Positions 1-5,146 of a stretch of DNA of 5,146 bases are shown piece by piece. Position numbers and translations under genes: made by a program. The stretch is from Kordiimonadaceae bacterium (GTDB taxonomy: Bacteria > Pseudomonadota > Alphaproteobacteria > Sphingomonadales > Kordiimonadaceae), in assembly GCA_016764715.1 (NCBI GenBank), contig JAESRJ010000185.1:1-5146 (forward strand), given 5' to 3'. Positions within the stretch are counted from its first letter, which is position 1. Each line of letters starts with the position of its first letter. The notes under the pieces are model-generated. The model was not told the origin of the DNA. It saw nothing but the letters and a program-made list of their open reading frames with translations, and did not search any database.

Positions 1-1
1 G

Positions 2-571
2 GGGATTCTGCTTCTCTTGCTGCTCAGCGGCACCGTCGATCGCGACCTCGAAGCCGATGTCGACAAGGGCAAAGCATTCAACTCGATCAACTCGAACCGA
101 GGCGAGTTCTACGCTTTCTTCATGTTTTCGATCACCGGCTTGATGCTCACTGTTTCGGCCGACGACCTTATCTGGCTCTTCCTTGCGCTCGAACTCACCT
201 CGCTGCCGACCTACATCATGGTGACGATCTCGACCAAGGAGCACAAGAGCCGCGAAGCAGGTGTCAAGTACTTTTTCCTCGGCGCACTCGGTGCAGCGAC
301 CTTCTTGTACGGCTTTGCCATGCTGTATGGTGCCGCCGGCACGACCAACATCGCCGGGATCGCCGACCACTTCGCCACCCACGGCGTGGGCGCGATCGGG
401 ATGATGGGCATGCTCGTTGCCCTGCTTGGTATCTGCTTCAAGATCGCCGCATTCCCCATGCACTTCTACACTCCAGATGTCTACCAAGGCGCCGCCAGTT
501 CCGTCAGCGCGATGCTCGCCTTCGTCCCCAAAACCGCCGGCTTCCTCGCACTCATCTTCATCGTCGCCACC
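2..571 (+). CDS. nuoN: NADH-quinone oxidoreductase subunit N, internal fragment
   Basis: NuoN is one of the antiporter-like membrane subunits of respiratory complex I; it helps couple NADH:quinone electron transfer to proton pumping across the inner membrane. The frame is open from the left window edge (codon at 2-4), so the true start is outside. Family hallmarks are visible: LALELTSLPTY with Glu at 191-193, REAGVKYFFLGALG with Lys at 266-268, GICFKIAAFPMH with Lys at 440-442 and His at 461-463, the PDVYQGA loop, and FVPKTAGF with Lys at 530-532. The Glu-Lys spacing (25) and the Lys-His (7) and Lys-Lys (30) spacings equal those I recall for E. coli E133/K158, K217/H224 and K217/K247. Homology stops at about 550-571, so the C-terminal half, including the last conserved membrane lysine, is missing. 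The apparent tail up to the stop at 644-646 is antisense fliM, not NuoN. GC and C-ending codons are higher than in the rest of the window. The family call is firm; the planctomycete-like origin is only an impression. Confidence 0.9.
551..571. other. Chimeric junction between nuoN (+) and fliM (-)
   Basis: This stretch of about 21 bases reads sensibly both ways. On + it continues NuoN as the hydrophobic LIFIVAT. On - it continues the FliM N-terminus as the acidic GGDDEDE. Left of it only NuoN makes sense; right of it only FliM makes sense. Both genes are cut here, base composition changes, and no transposase, integrase, terminal repeat or target duplication is present. A short identical stretch shared by two genomes is the usual cause of a false join in metagenome assembly. 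A real recombination event cannot be excluded from sequence alone. The exact limits are uncertain by a few codons. Confidence 0.75.
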
Positions 572-634
572 AGCCATAGCCGCCCATTCGGCAGCTACTG
601 CTTCGTCGTCCACTGGTTCGTCATCGTCAGCCAT
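551..634 (-). CDS. fliM: Flagellar motor switch protein FliM, N-terminal fragment
   Basis: FliM forms the cytoplasmic C-ring with FliG and FliN and binds CheY-P to switch rotation. Only about the first 28 codons remain, starting from the ATG at 634-632. The peptide begins MADDDEPVDDEAVAAEWAAM and continues AGGDDEDE. Short acidic starts of this kind, with an Ala-Glu-Trp-Ala stretch, are what I recall for alphaproteobacterial FliM. An AGGA ribosome-binding core (complement of 641-644) lies seven bases upstream of the ATG. The start sits 27 bases after the fliL stop on the same strand, and fliL-fliM is a standard gene pair. The LNQDEID-type CheY-P-binding motif and the CheC-like domains are absent because the sequence is cut at the junction. 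The identification rests on context plus N-terminal style, since no diagnostic domain is left. Reading further left in this frame only gives antisense nuoN. Confidence 0.7.
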
Positions 635-661
635 GAATTGTCCTAAAGGCGAAACACTGCC

Positions 662-1243
662 TCAATTACCTTGTTGTAAAAACTCTTGTATCAAAATATC
701 TTCAACCCGCGCTGGTGCAACCGCTTGATTGACCCGCATTAGCAGTTCTTCCTTTAGGCGAAACATGCCTTTCGAGCCATTTAAATCTGCTGGATGAAGC
801 TCTCGCATATAGACATTAAATTCATCCAATATACGAGGCATCTTCGCTTCTACATCTGCCCTAAAGCTTTCTCTATCAACCTCAAGAACAATTTTCACTT
901 GTAAGAAACTAGCGCCCGACCCTTCAACATTCAGGTTATAACGATGCGTGCCCATATCAATAAAAAGGGTTTGCAGTTCTTCAGCAGGTTTATCTTGCTC
1001 TGCTTCTGCAGCATTTCGGGCTGCGGCGGCATTTGCAGCCAATTCTTCAATCGCAGCATCTTCGTTATCTACGGCTTCATCATCACCGCCAAACATCACC
1101 CAGCCGCCTACTAAAGCTAACAATATAATGAATCCAGCGCCTGCAGCCACAACAAGTTTTTTGCCGCTCAGCTTTTTGCGTTCCAAACCTTCTACAAGTT
1201 CAGCTTCGCCTAATACTTCTTCTAAGCCGCCTTGGTCTGCCAT
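662..1243 (-). CDS. fliL: Flagellar basal body-associated protein FliL
   Basis: FliL is a single-pass inner-membrane protein that surrounds or stabilises the MotAB stator units and is needed for full torque or swarming in many bacteria. The 193-residue protein has a cytoplasmic N-terminus (1-29, ending in a basic RKKLSGKK stretch), one membrane helix (about 30-51, LVVAAGAGFIILLALVGGWV), an acidic and alanine-rich linker (about 52-88), and the periplasmic FliL domain. That domain begins near FIDMGTHRYNLN, continues FLQVKIVLEVD, and ends with RLKEELLMRVNQ and VEDILIQEFLQQ. The start at 1243 is supported by AAGGAG (complement of 1254-1259), ten bases upstream. It is followed 27 bases later by fliM and is divergent from flgF across a 311-base spacer. 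The length is ordinary for alphaproteobacterial FliL with an extended linker. Confidence 0.93.
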   Translation of the reverse strand: MADQGGLEEVLGEAELVEGLERKKLSGKKLVVAAGAGFIILLALVGGWVMFGGDDEAVDNEDAAIEELAANAAAARNAAEAEQDKPAEELQTLFIDMGTHRYNLNVEGSGASFLQVKIVLEVDRESFRADVEAKMPRILDEFNVYMRELHPADLNGSKGMFRLKEELLMRVNQAVAPARVEDILIQEFLQQGN

Positions 1244-1297
1244 TTTCCTGCCGCTCCTTACTATCCACTAAACATCCTAAAAAGGAGCTTATCCAAC

Positions 1298-1325
1298 TTT
1301 ATCTTCGGTTACATATAGTTAACAA
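1298..1325 (-). promoter_or_regulatory. Possible sigma-70-type promoter for fliL-fliM
   Basis: On the minus strand, TTGTTA (complement of 1320-1325) and GATAAA (complement of 1298-1303) are separated by 16 bases. Each matches four of six consensus positions. They lie about 55-80 bases upstream of the fliL ATG. A GTTAAC palindrome (1318-1323) overlaps the -35 element. It resembles half of a CtrA-type TTAA site, but a correctly spaced second half is lacking. The match is weak and could be chance; no sigma-54 promoter facing fliL was found. Confidence 0.25.
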
Positions 1326-1381
1326 GCCGTGAACGTGATTGAAACCAAATTTCGCGTCTTTTGCCTACAAAATTACAATAC

Positions 1382-1401
1382 TCGGCAGTTTTTCGGCGGC
1401 A
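1382..1401 (+). promoter_or_regulatory. Candidate enhancer: paired TCGGC repeats
   Basis: TCGGCAG (1382-1388) and TCGGCGG (1393-1399) are direct repeats with an 11-base period, one helical turn. They lie roughly 100-120 bases upstream of the predicted start site of the sigma-54 promoter. That is the usual place for an activator such as FlbD (an NtrC-family regulator of alphaproteobacterial flagellar genes). Assignment to FlbD is inference from position; the repeats are short. Confidence 0.25.
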
Positions 1402-1416
1402 CATTTTGCCAAACCC

Positions 1417-1429
1417 AGTCAAAATTTTC
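1417..1429 (+). promoter_or_regulatory. Possible IHF-binding site
   Basis: AGTCAA-AATT-TTC matches the IHF consensus WATCAA-N4-TTR at seven of nine specified positions. It lies between the candidate enhancer and the sigma-54 promoter, where IHF bending often helps an upstream activator contact RNA polymerase. The flanking DNA is A/T-rich. IHF matches of this quality are common by chance. Confidence 0.22.
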
Positions 1430-1473
1430 ACTGAAAACAACATAAGTAACTGTTTTAAAATACCTTTTACAAC

Positions 1474-1489
1474 TGGCACGCTTCCTGCT
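1474..1489 (+). promoter_or_regulatory. Sigma-54 (RpoN) promoter of the flgFGAH operon
   Basis: TGGCACG (1474-1480), four bases, then CTGCT (1485-1489) fits the sigma-54 consensus TGGCACG-N4-TTGCW. The only mismatch is C for the first T of the -12 element, and the GG-to-GC spacing is exact. The predicted start site is near 1500, giving a leader of about 55 bases before flgF. Middle-class flagellar genes of alphaproteobacteria such as Caulobacter are transcribed by RpoN with the FlbD activator, so position, orientation and biology agree. Confidence 0.8.
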
Positions 1490-1554
1490 GATATACCGGC
1501 AAAACAAATAATCTGTGGTAACAACAGAACAACTGCGAATGCAGGAGAGTAATA

Positions 1555-2301
1555 ATGGATTCCGCACTTTATGTCGGGTTGGCACACAAAGCAGCACTTA
1601 AACGTCGTATGGACGTTGTAGCGCACAATATTGCAAACATAAGCACAACGGCTTTCAGCAAAGAACGCGTGGTGTTTCGCCAGCTTCTAGTTGACGCGCC
1701 AGGCGCAGCCGCTACCAGCGGCGGCAAGATCGCTTATGTACAGGATCACGGCATTATCCGTAATCTCAGCCCAGGCACTTTAATCCCTTCAGGAAACGAA
1801 TTGGATGTCTTCATCCACGGACGTGGTTACTTGTCCGTTCAAGGACAAGGGGGCAATACGCTCTATACCCGCAATGGCCGCATGATGATTGATACAGACA
1901 ATAACCTCGCACTGCTTGGCGGTGAAAAAGTTCTTGATGACAGTGGTCAACCAATTCAATTCGAAGAAGATGACAGAGACATTCATATAGCCGAGGACGG
2001 CACAATCTCCACAAATAATGGAGAACGAGGCAAACTAGGCCTCTCGCAGTTCCGGGACGAACAAGGCATGAAACGCGTGGGGTCTTCTCTATATACCACC
2101 AACCAAACGCCTAAACCGTCAGAAAACCTGACAGACCTAACAGTTCGCCAGAAAGCGTATGAAAGCTCAAACGTCAATGCTGTGGAATCAATGGTCGAAA
2201 TGATCGAAGTGTCGCGTGCTTATCAAGCCGCCTCCAAAAACGATTCACAGATGGATGACATTCGTAAAGATGCCCTCAAAAGGCTTGCTGAGGTTCGCTA
2301 A
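1555..2301 (+). CDS. flgF: Flagellar proximal rod protein FlgF
   Basis: FlgF is a proximal rod subunit of the flagellar basal body, exported by the flagellar type III system and placed between the MS-ring-side rod proteins and FlgG. The 248 residues match the usual length (about 250). The N-terminal rod signature is at residues 19-36 (MDVVAHNIANISTTAFSK), a slight variant of the commoner NTTGFK form. The central region includes IHGRGYLSVQ and TLYTRNGRMMID, shared by the FlgF/FlgG family. The C-terminal coiled segment (about 202-224) contains SSNVNAVESMVEMIEVSRAYQ-type residues. There is no cleavable signal, as expected for type III export. AGGAG at 1543-1547, seven bases before the ATG, fixes the start. 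It is the first gene behind the sigma-54 promoter and lies 43 bases upstream of flgG. FlgF rather than FlgG is chosen because a clear FlgG follows. Confidence 0.95.
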   Translation: MDSALYVGLAHKAALKRRMDVVAHNIANISTTAFSKERVVFRQLLVDAPGAAATSGGKIAYVQDHGIIRNLSPGTLIPSGNELDVFIHGRGYLSVQGQGGNTLYTRNGRMMIDTDNNLALLGGEKVLDDSGQPIQFEEDDRDIHIAEDGTISTNNGERGKLGLSQFRDEQGMKRVGSSLYTTNQTPKPSENLTDLTVRQKAYESSNVNAVESMVEMIEVSRAYQAASKNDSQMDDIRKDALKRLAEVR

Positions 2302-2344
2302 AAACCTAGCGCCGCCCGCTGAAGATTGAATAAAGGATAAACCG

Positions 2345-3130
2345 ATGAAAGCACTTAGTACAGCCGCGACAGGCATGTTGGCCCAACAGCTCAACATTGA
2401 CACCATCGCCAACAATATCGCCAACTTGAACACCACTGGCTTCAAACGCCAACGGGCCGAATTTCAAGATTTACTTTACCAGAACATTGAGCGTGTGGGT
2501 GCCAATTCATCAGATGCTGGCACAGTAGTGCCAAGCGGCATTCAGATCGGTGTCGGCGTGAAAGCAGCTGGTGTTTACCGGATCACTACTCAAGGCGCGC
2601 TTCAACAAACAAGCAATCAGTTTGATTTGGCAATCAGTGGAAAAGGCTACTTCCGTATCAGCTTGCCAGATGGGCAGGATGCATTCACCCGAGCAGGGTC
2701 ATTTCAGATTGATCAACAGGGCCAGCTTGTGAACCCTTCCGGCTACATCGTACAGCCAGCCATAACAATTCCTCAAGGCGCGGTCGATGTATCGATTAAT
2801 GAACAAGGCGAAGTGAGCGTTAACCTTGACGGCCAGGCCGCACCACAGCAAGTCGGCCAGCTTGATCTAGCGATTTTTGCGAACGAAGTTGGCCTAGAGG
2901 CAATAGGTAGCAACCTGTTTGTAGAATCGCAAGCCTCTGGTCCGCCTAACCTCAGTACGCCAGGCGCTGACGGATACGGCAGTATTATTCAAGGTTTCTT
3001 GGAAAACTCTAACGTATCAGCGGTTAGCGAGATCACCGCGATGATTGCTGCCCAGCGCGCTTACGAGCTGAATTCTCAAGTGATTCAAACCGCTGACGAA
3101 ATGCTGCAAGCAGCAGGTAACCTACGCTAA
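2345..3130 (+). CDS. flgG: Flagellar distal rod protein FlgG
   Basis: FlgG forms the distal rod, the drive shaft that passes through the P- and L-rings to the hook. The 261-residue protein is almost exactly the canonical length (260 in enterobacteria). It starts MKALSTAATGMLAQQLNID and has the rod motif at residues 19-34 (DTIANNIANLNTTGFK). The middle carries ISGKGYFRI, DAFTRAGSFQID and LVNPSGY. The C-terminus from about 219 has LENSNVSAVSEIT, MIAAQRAYELNSQ and IQTADEM before ending AAGNLR. An AGGA site at 2334-2337 lies seven bases before the ATG. It is 43 bases after flgF and 12 bases before flgA, consistent with one transcript. Conservation is very high and nothing is unusual in the protein. 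Confidence 0.98.
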   Translation: MKALSTAATGMLAQQLNIDTIANNIANLNTTGFKRQRAEFQDLLYQNIERVGANSSDAGTVVPSGIQIGVGVKAAGVYRITTQGALQQTSNQFDLAISGKGYFRISLPDGQDAFTRAGSFQIDQQGQLVNPSGYIVQPAITIPQGAVDVSINEQGEVSVNLDGQAAPQQVGQLDLAIFANEVGLEAIGSNLFVESQASGPPNLSTPGADGYGSIIQGFLENSNVSAVSEITAMIAAQRAYELNSQVIQTADEMLQAAGNLR

Positions 3131-3142
3131 TAGGAGTTAGAG

Positions 3143-4123
3143 ATGTTGTGTTTCAGTAAATCCATACAATCTAGCGCCTTAGCTCTACTGACAGGTCTCG
3201 TCCTAGCGGCGACACCTCTCAGCTCAGCCGATGCCTCAGATTTGCAAAAGAGCCTCAAAGTTACTGATGCAGTGATTAAGCTCTCAGATATATTCACTGA
3301 CACCGGCAAGCACGGCGAAACAGTGATTATGGAAGCGCCGGCTCCCGGCAATAAAATGCAACTCTCCAGTTACGAACTGGTGCGTTTGGCAGCAAAATAC
3401 GATTTAGAATGGGATCGCCCGGCATATCTGAAACGCGTTTACCTACACCGTGAAGGTACGCCTTTTACACTGGAAGACGTAAAAGTATTAATTGCTGAAC
3501 AAGCCCAGGAAAATGGCTTACCGAGCAACATCGCAATCAAGATATTTGGCCGTAAGAACGGCTTGTTCTTGCCTTCTGACTACAGCGTCCAAGATATCGA
3601 ACTAGGGTCATTTGATCTGAACAGCAGACAAGACCGCTTTACGGCAAAACTGCTAATTCCGACAGGCACAAATGAGCCAACTGAAATCCGGATTACAGGC
3701 ACCATAGATGAAGTACGTTTGGTGCCGATGTTTAACCGGGTGATTACGCCCGGTGAAGTGATTACTAAAGCTGACATCAGCTGGGTAGAATATCCAGCAA
3801 AACGTATCAATAGAAATGCACTGCTCAGCGGATCGCAGATACTGGGATACACGGTACGCCGGGCATTGTCCCCCGGGAAACCTCTCCTGCAGAATGACCT
3901 CAGAAAGCCAGTCGCAGTTAAAAAGGGCAGCATCCTCCAAATGACCTACAAGGCAGGAAACCTGACCCTTAGCGTGCAAGGCCGCGCGCTCGAGGATGGC
4001 GGTATCGGTGAAACAATTCGCATTATGAACCCGGTATCGAAAAAAACGATATTTGCCGAGATTATCAACTCAGGCCAGGCAAGGATTGCCGTGACTGCAC
4101 CGATAGTTCTCGCCGCCAGATAG
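3143..4123 (+). CDS. flgA: Flagellar P-ring assembly chaperone FlgA
   Basis: FlgA is a periplasmic chaperone that helps FlgI subunits polymerise into the P-ring around the rod. The 326-residue precursor begins with a Sec-type signal peptide: a Lys near the start, a hydrophobic stretch about 11-26 (SALALLTGLVLAATPL), and an ADA site suggesting cleavage after residue 31. The C-terminal part contains an SAF/antifreeze-like region from about residue 194 (VPMFNRVITPGEVITKADI), then GYTVRRALSPGKPLLQNDL. The final beta-rich domain has KKGSILQMTYKAGNLTLSVQG, GGIGETIRIMNP and SGQARIAV, all typical FlgA. It is longer than the 219-residue enterobacterial protein because of an N-terminal domain of roughly 150 residues, which I believe is usual in alphaproteobacteria. 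AGGAG at 3132-3136, six bases before the ATG, sets the start. It lies between flgG (12 bases) and flgH (58 bases). Confidence 0.93.
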   Translation: MLCFSKSIQSSALALLTGLVLAATPLSSADASDLQKSLKVTDAVIKLSDIFTDTGKHGETVIMEAPAPGNKMQLSSYELVRLAAKYDLEWDRPAYLKRVYLHREGTPFTLEDVKVLIAEQAQENGLPSNIAIKIFGRKNGLFLPSDYSVQDIELGSFDLNSRQDRFTAKLLIPTGTNEPTEIRITGTIDEVRLVPMFNRVITPGEVITKADISWVEYPAKRINRNALLSGSQILGYTVRRALSPGKPLLQNDLRKPVAVKKGSILQMTYKAGNLTLSVQGRALEDGGIGETIRIMNPVSKKTIFAEIINSGQARIAVTAPIVLAAR

Positions 4124-4181
4124 GCACCGGCTCTACTACCAAAGCGACCCAGACAAACCACATGCGTCAAGGAGACCAGTA

Positions 4182-5036
4182 ATGTTCAACAAAATCCTCA
4201 AACGAGCCAGCATTTGCTTACTCCTTGGTAGCTTAGCCGCGTGCGGCGCAGCAGAGCGTGTTACCAACATTGGAAGAGCCCCTGAATTGACACCAATTAA
4301 GAACATTAAAGCGCCGCTTGCAGAGCGTTCAATTAGCCTTCCGATGCCCTCCACTACAATAAAGCGTCCTAGGGCTAACTCGCTATGGCGTGTTGGCGCG
4401 CGGTCATTCTTTAAAGACCAAAGGGCATCCAAAATTGGCGACATTCTGACCGTAAACATCAATATTTCAGACAGTGCACAGATCGGTAACACTACGGCAC
4501 GGGCTCGTACTACTGCCGAAAATGCCGGGCTAACAAATGCCTTTGGTTTAGAAGAGGCTTTACGAAACGTATTATTCGGCAACGCGCCAACCGCTGCGCA
4601 AATTACCGCTGCAGCATTGGCAGGCGCATCAGCAGCTGAAATCGCGGCCGGAACAGAGACTGCAGGTAGAACAGCGGCACGGGCTGCGTTTTCGCCGTCT
4701 TCTCTTTTAGATGCCGATTCAACATCTTCCTACAACGGTACTGGCTCTGTTAACAGAAACGAAGCCATTAACATGACGTTGGCAGCCATCGTTACCGATG
4801 TGTTACCAAACGGAAACCTCGTCATCCAGGCGCGGCAGGAGGTACGCGTAAACTTCGAAAAACGCGAAGTGCTCCTCGCAGGCATCATTCGTCCTGAAGA
4901 TATCTCTTCCAGCAATCAGATTTCTCACACACAAATAGCCGAAGCCCGCATCTCGTATGGCGGCAAAGGCCAGATTTCAGATGTACAGCAGCCACGTTAC
5001 GGGACCCAGCTGTATGACATCATATTCCCATTTTAA
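4182..5036 (+). CDS. flgH: Flagellar L-ring lipoprotein FlgH
   Basis: FlgH forms the L-ring, the outer-membrane bushing around the rod. The 284-residue precursor has a lipoprotein signal: a basic N-terminus, ICLLLGSLAAC with the lipobox Leu-Ala-Ala-Cys and lipidated Cys21. The family core follows: SLWRVGARSFFKDQRA (from residue 67) and IGDILTVNINISD (from about 85). After a long low-complexity stretch come GTGSVNRNE, VTDVLPNGNLVIQA, LLAGIIRPEDIS, QIAEARISYGGKG and the end QQPRYGTQLYDIIFPF. It exceeds the enterobacterial protein (about 232 residues), largely through an alanine-rich segment at residues 134-169. AAGGAG at 4169-4174, seven bases before the ATG, fixes the start. It is the last gene of the operon in view; flgI, the P-ring gene, does not follow within the window. 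Confidence 0.96.
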   Translation: MFNKILKRASICLLLGSLAACGAAERVTNIGRAPELTPIKNIKAPLAERSISLPMPSTTIKRPRANSLWRVGARSFFKDQRASKIGDILTVNINISDSAQIGNTTARARTTAENAGLTNAFGLEEALRNVLFGNAPTAAQITAAALAGASAAEIAAGTETAGRTAARAAFSPSSLLDADSTSSYNGTGSVNRNEAINMTLAAIVTDVLPNGNLVIQARQEVRVNFEKREVLLAGIIRPEDISSSNQISHTQIAEARISYGGKGQISDVQQPRYGTQLYDIIFPF

Positions 5037-5094
5037 TCAAGGAGGCGCTAACGCAAATTAGGAACACTTACCGAAAATAAAAGCCAACTCAATT

Positions 5095-5115
5095 CTGTAC
5101 ACTAAGTGCGTACAG
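5095..5115. repeat. Inverted repeat, 6-bp stem with 9-base loop
   Basis: CTGTAC (5095-5100) pairs with GTACAG (5110-5115) across a nine-base loop containing CTAAGTG. It lies 58 bases after the flgH stop and just before a stronger inverted repeat. It has no T-run, so it is not a classical intrinsic terminator. It could be an operator-like dyad for a gene beyond the window, or chance. Confidence 0.4.
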
Positions 5116-5116
5116 T

Positions 5117-5143
5117 GGCCGGACACTCAGCTGAGGTCCGGCC
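5117..5143 (+). terminator. GC-rich inverted repeat after flgH, possible terminator
   Basis: GGCCGGAC (5117-5124) pairs perfectly with GTCCGGCC (5136-5143). Between them is one unpaired A and the perfect palindrome CTCAGCTGAG (5126-5135), so almost the whole 27-base stretch folds on itself. Its position about 80 bases downstream of the last operon gene suits a transcription terminator. A following T-run cannot be judged because the window ends three bases later. A palindrome at a sequence end is also a typical place for an assembly to stop. Confidence 0.45.
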
Positions 5144-5146
5144 TCA

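Larger units (their letters stand above)
1244..1554. promoter_or_regulatory. Divergent fliL / flgF intergenic regulatory region
   Basis: This 311-base non-coding stretch separates the leftward fliL-fliM operon from the rightward flgFGAH operon. It is more AT-rich than the flanking genes. From left to right it holds the fliL ribosome-binding site, a weak leftward promoter candidate, two TCGGC repeats one helical turn apart, an IHF-like sequence, a strong sigma-54 promoter match and the flgF ribosome-binding site. Short open frames inside it have no ribosome-binding site with a believable protein and are not called genes. Confidence 0.75.

Noticed and set aside
558..634. Imperfect direct repeat (CATCGTC...AGCCAT) flanking the junction, as a possible recombination site or target duplication
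   Set aside because: Both copies lie in the Asp-rich and Ala-rich coding start of fliM and are explained by codon use (GAC GAT GAA); no mobile element lies between them.
417..728. Serine/proline-rich open frame crossing the junction
   Set aside because: Shadow frame of GC-rich nuoN and antisense fliM/fliL; the composition reflects the other frames and there is no ribosome-binding site.
1309..1322. CtrA-like site TTAC-N6-TTAA upstream of fliL
   Set aside because: CtrA boxes are TTAA-N7-TTAA; here the spacing is six and one half-site is imperfect, so it is not called on its own.
1365..1411. Possible leftward sigma-54 promoters for fliL
   Set aside because: Minus-strand GG...GC pairs near here have only eight bases between the dinucleotides instead of ten.
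1309..1626. Overlapping open frames on both strands between fliL and flgF (for example 1309-1626 minus and 1361-1552 plus)
   Set aside because: No ribosome-binding site and no recognisable protein character; some overlap flgF antisense. The region is better explained as regulatory DNA.
4122..4138. Sigma-54-like AGGCACC-N4-CTACT upstream of flgH
   Set aside because: The essential GC of the -12 element is AC, and flgH is explained as part of the flgF operon.
4162..4182. Seven-codon frame ATG...TAA whose stop overlaps the flgH ATG by one base
   Set aside because: It contains the flgH ribosome-binding site and has none of its own; probably chance.

Overview
This window is most simply read as two unrelated pieces of bacterial DNA joined near position 551-571. 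The left piece (about 1-571) is GC-rich (37 of the first 60 bases are G or C) and carries an internal part of nuoN, the membrane subunit N of respiratory complex I. Its protein style (LALELTSLPTYIM, KYFFLGALGAATFLYG) suggests, from memory only, a planctomycete-like source. The right piece (about 551-5146) has lower GC (25 of 60 bases in a sampled line, 2461-2520) and is a flagellar cluster of alphaproteobacterial type. A Kordiimonadales or Caulobacter-like relative is plausible, but no genus can be assigned by eye.

Layout: nuoN fragment (+, 2-571, open at the left edge and cut at the join); fliM 5' end only (-, 634-551, cut at the same join); fliL (-, 1243-662); a 311-base divergent regulatory region (1244-1554) with a well-formed sigma-54 promoter facing right; then flgF (1555-2301), flgG (2345-3130), flgA (3143-4123) and flgH (4182-5036), all on +. 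The last 110 bases hold two inverted repeats, the second a possible terminator. The order fliM-fliL <-> flgF-flgG-flgA-flgH is, as I recall, the arrangement in Caulobacter and relatives.

The flagellar genes work together. FlgF and FlgG are the proximal and distal rod. FlgA is the periplasmic chaperone for P-ring assembly, and FlgH is the outer-membrane L-ring lipoprotein. FliL is a stator-associated inner-membrane protein, and FliM is the C-ring switch protein that binds CheY-P. The rightward operon therefore builds the rod and outer bushings, and the leftward one supplies motor and switch parts.

I see no convincing new biological system. The points most worth a second look are the nuoN/fliM junction (probably an assembly chimera through a short shared stretch), the sigma-54 promoter with possible upstream binding sites, the alanine-rich insertion in FlgH, and the nested palindromes at the right edge.
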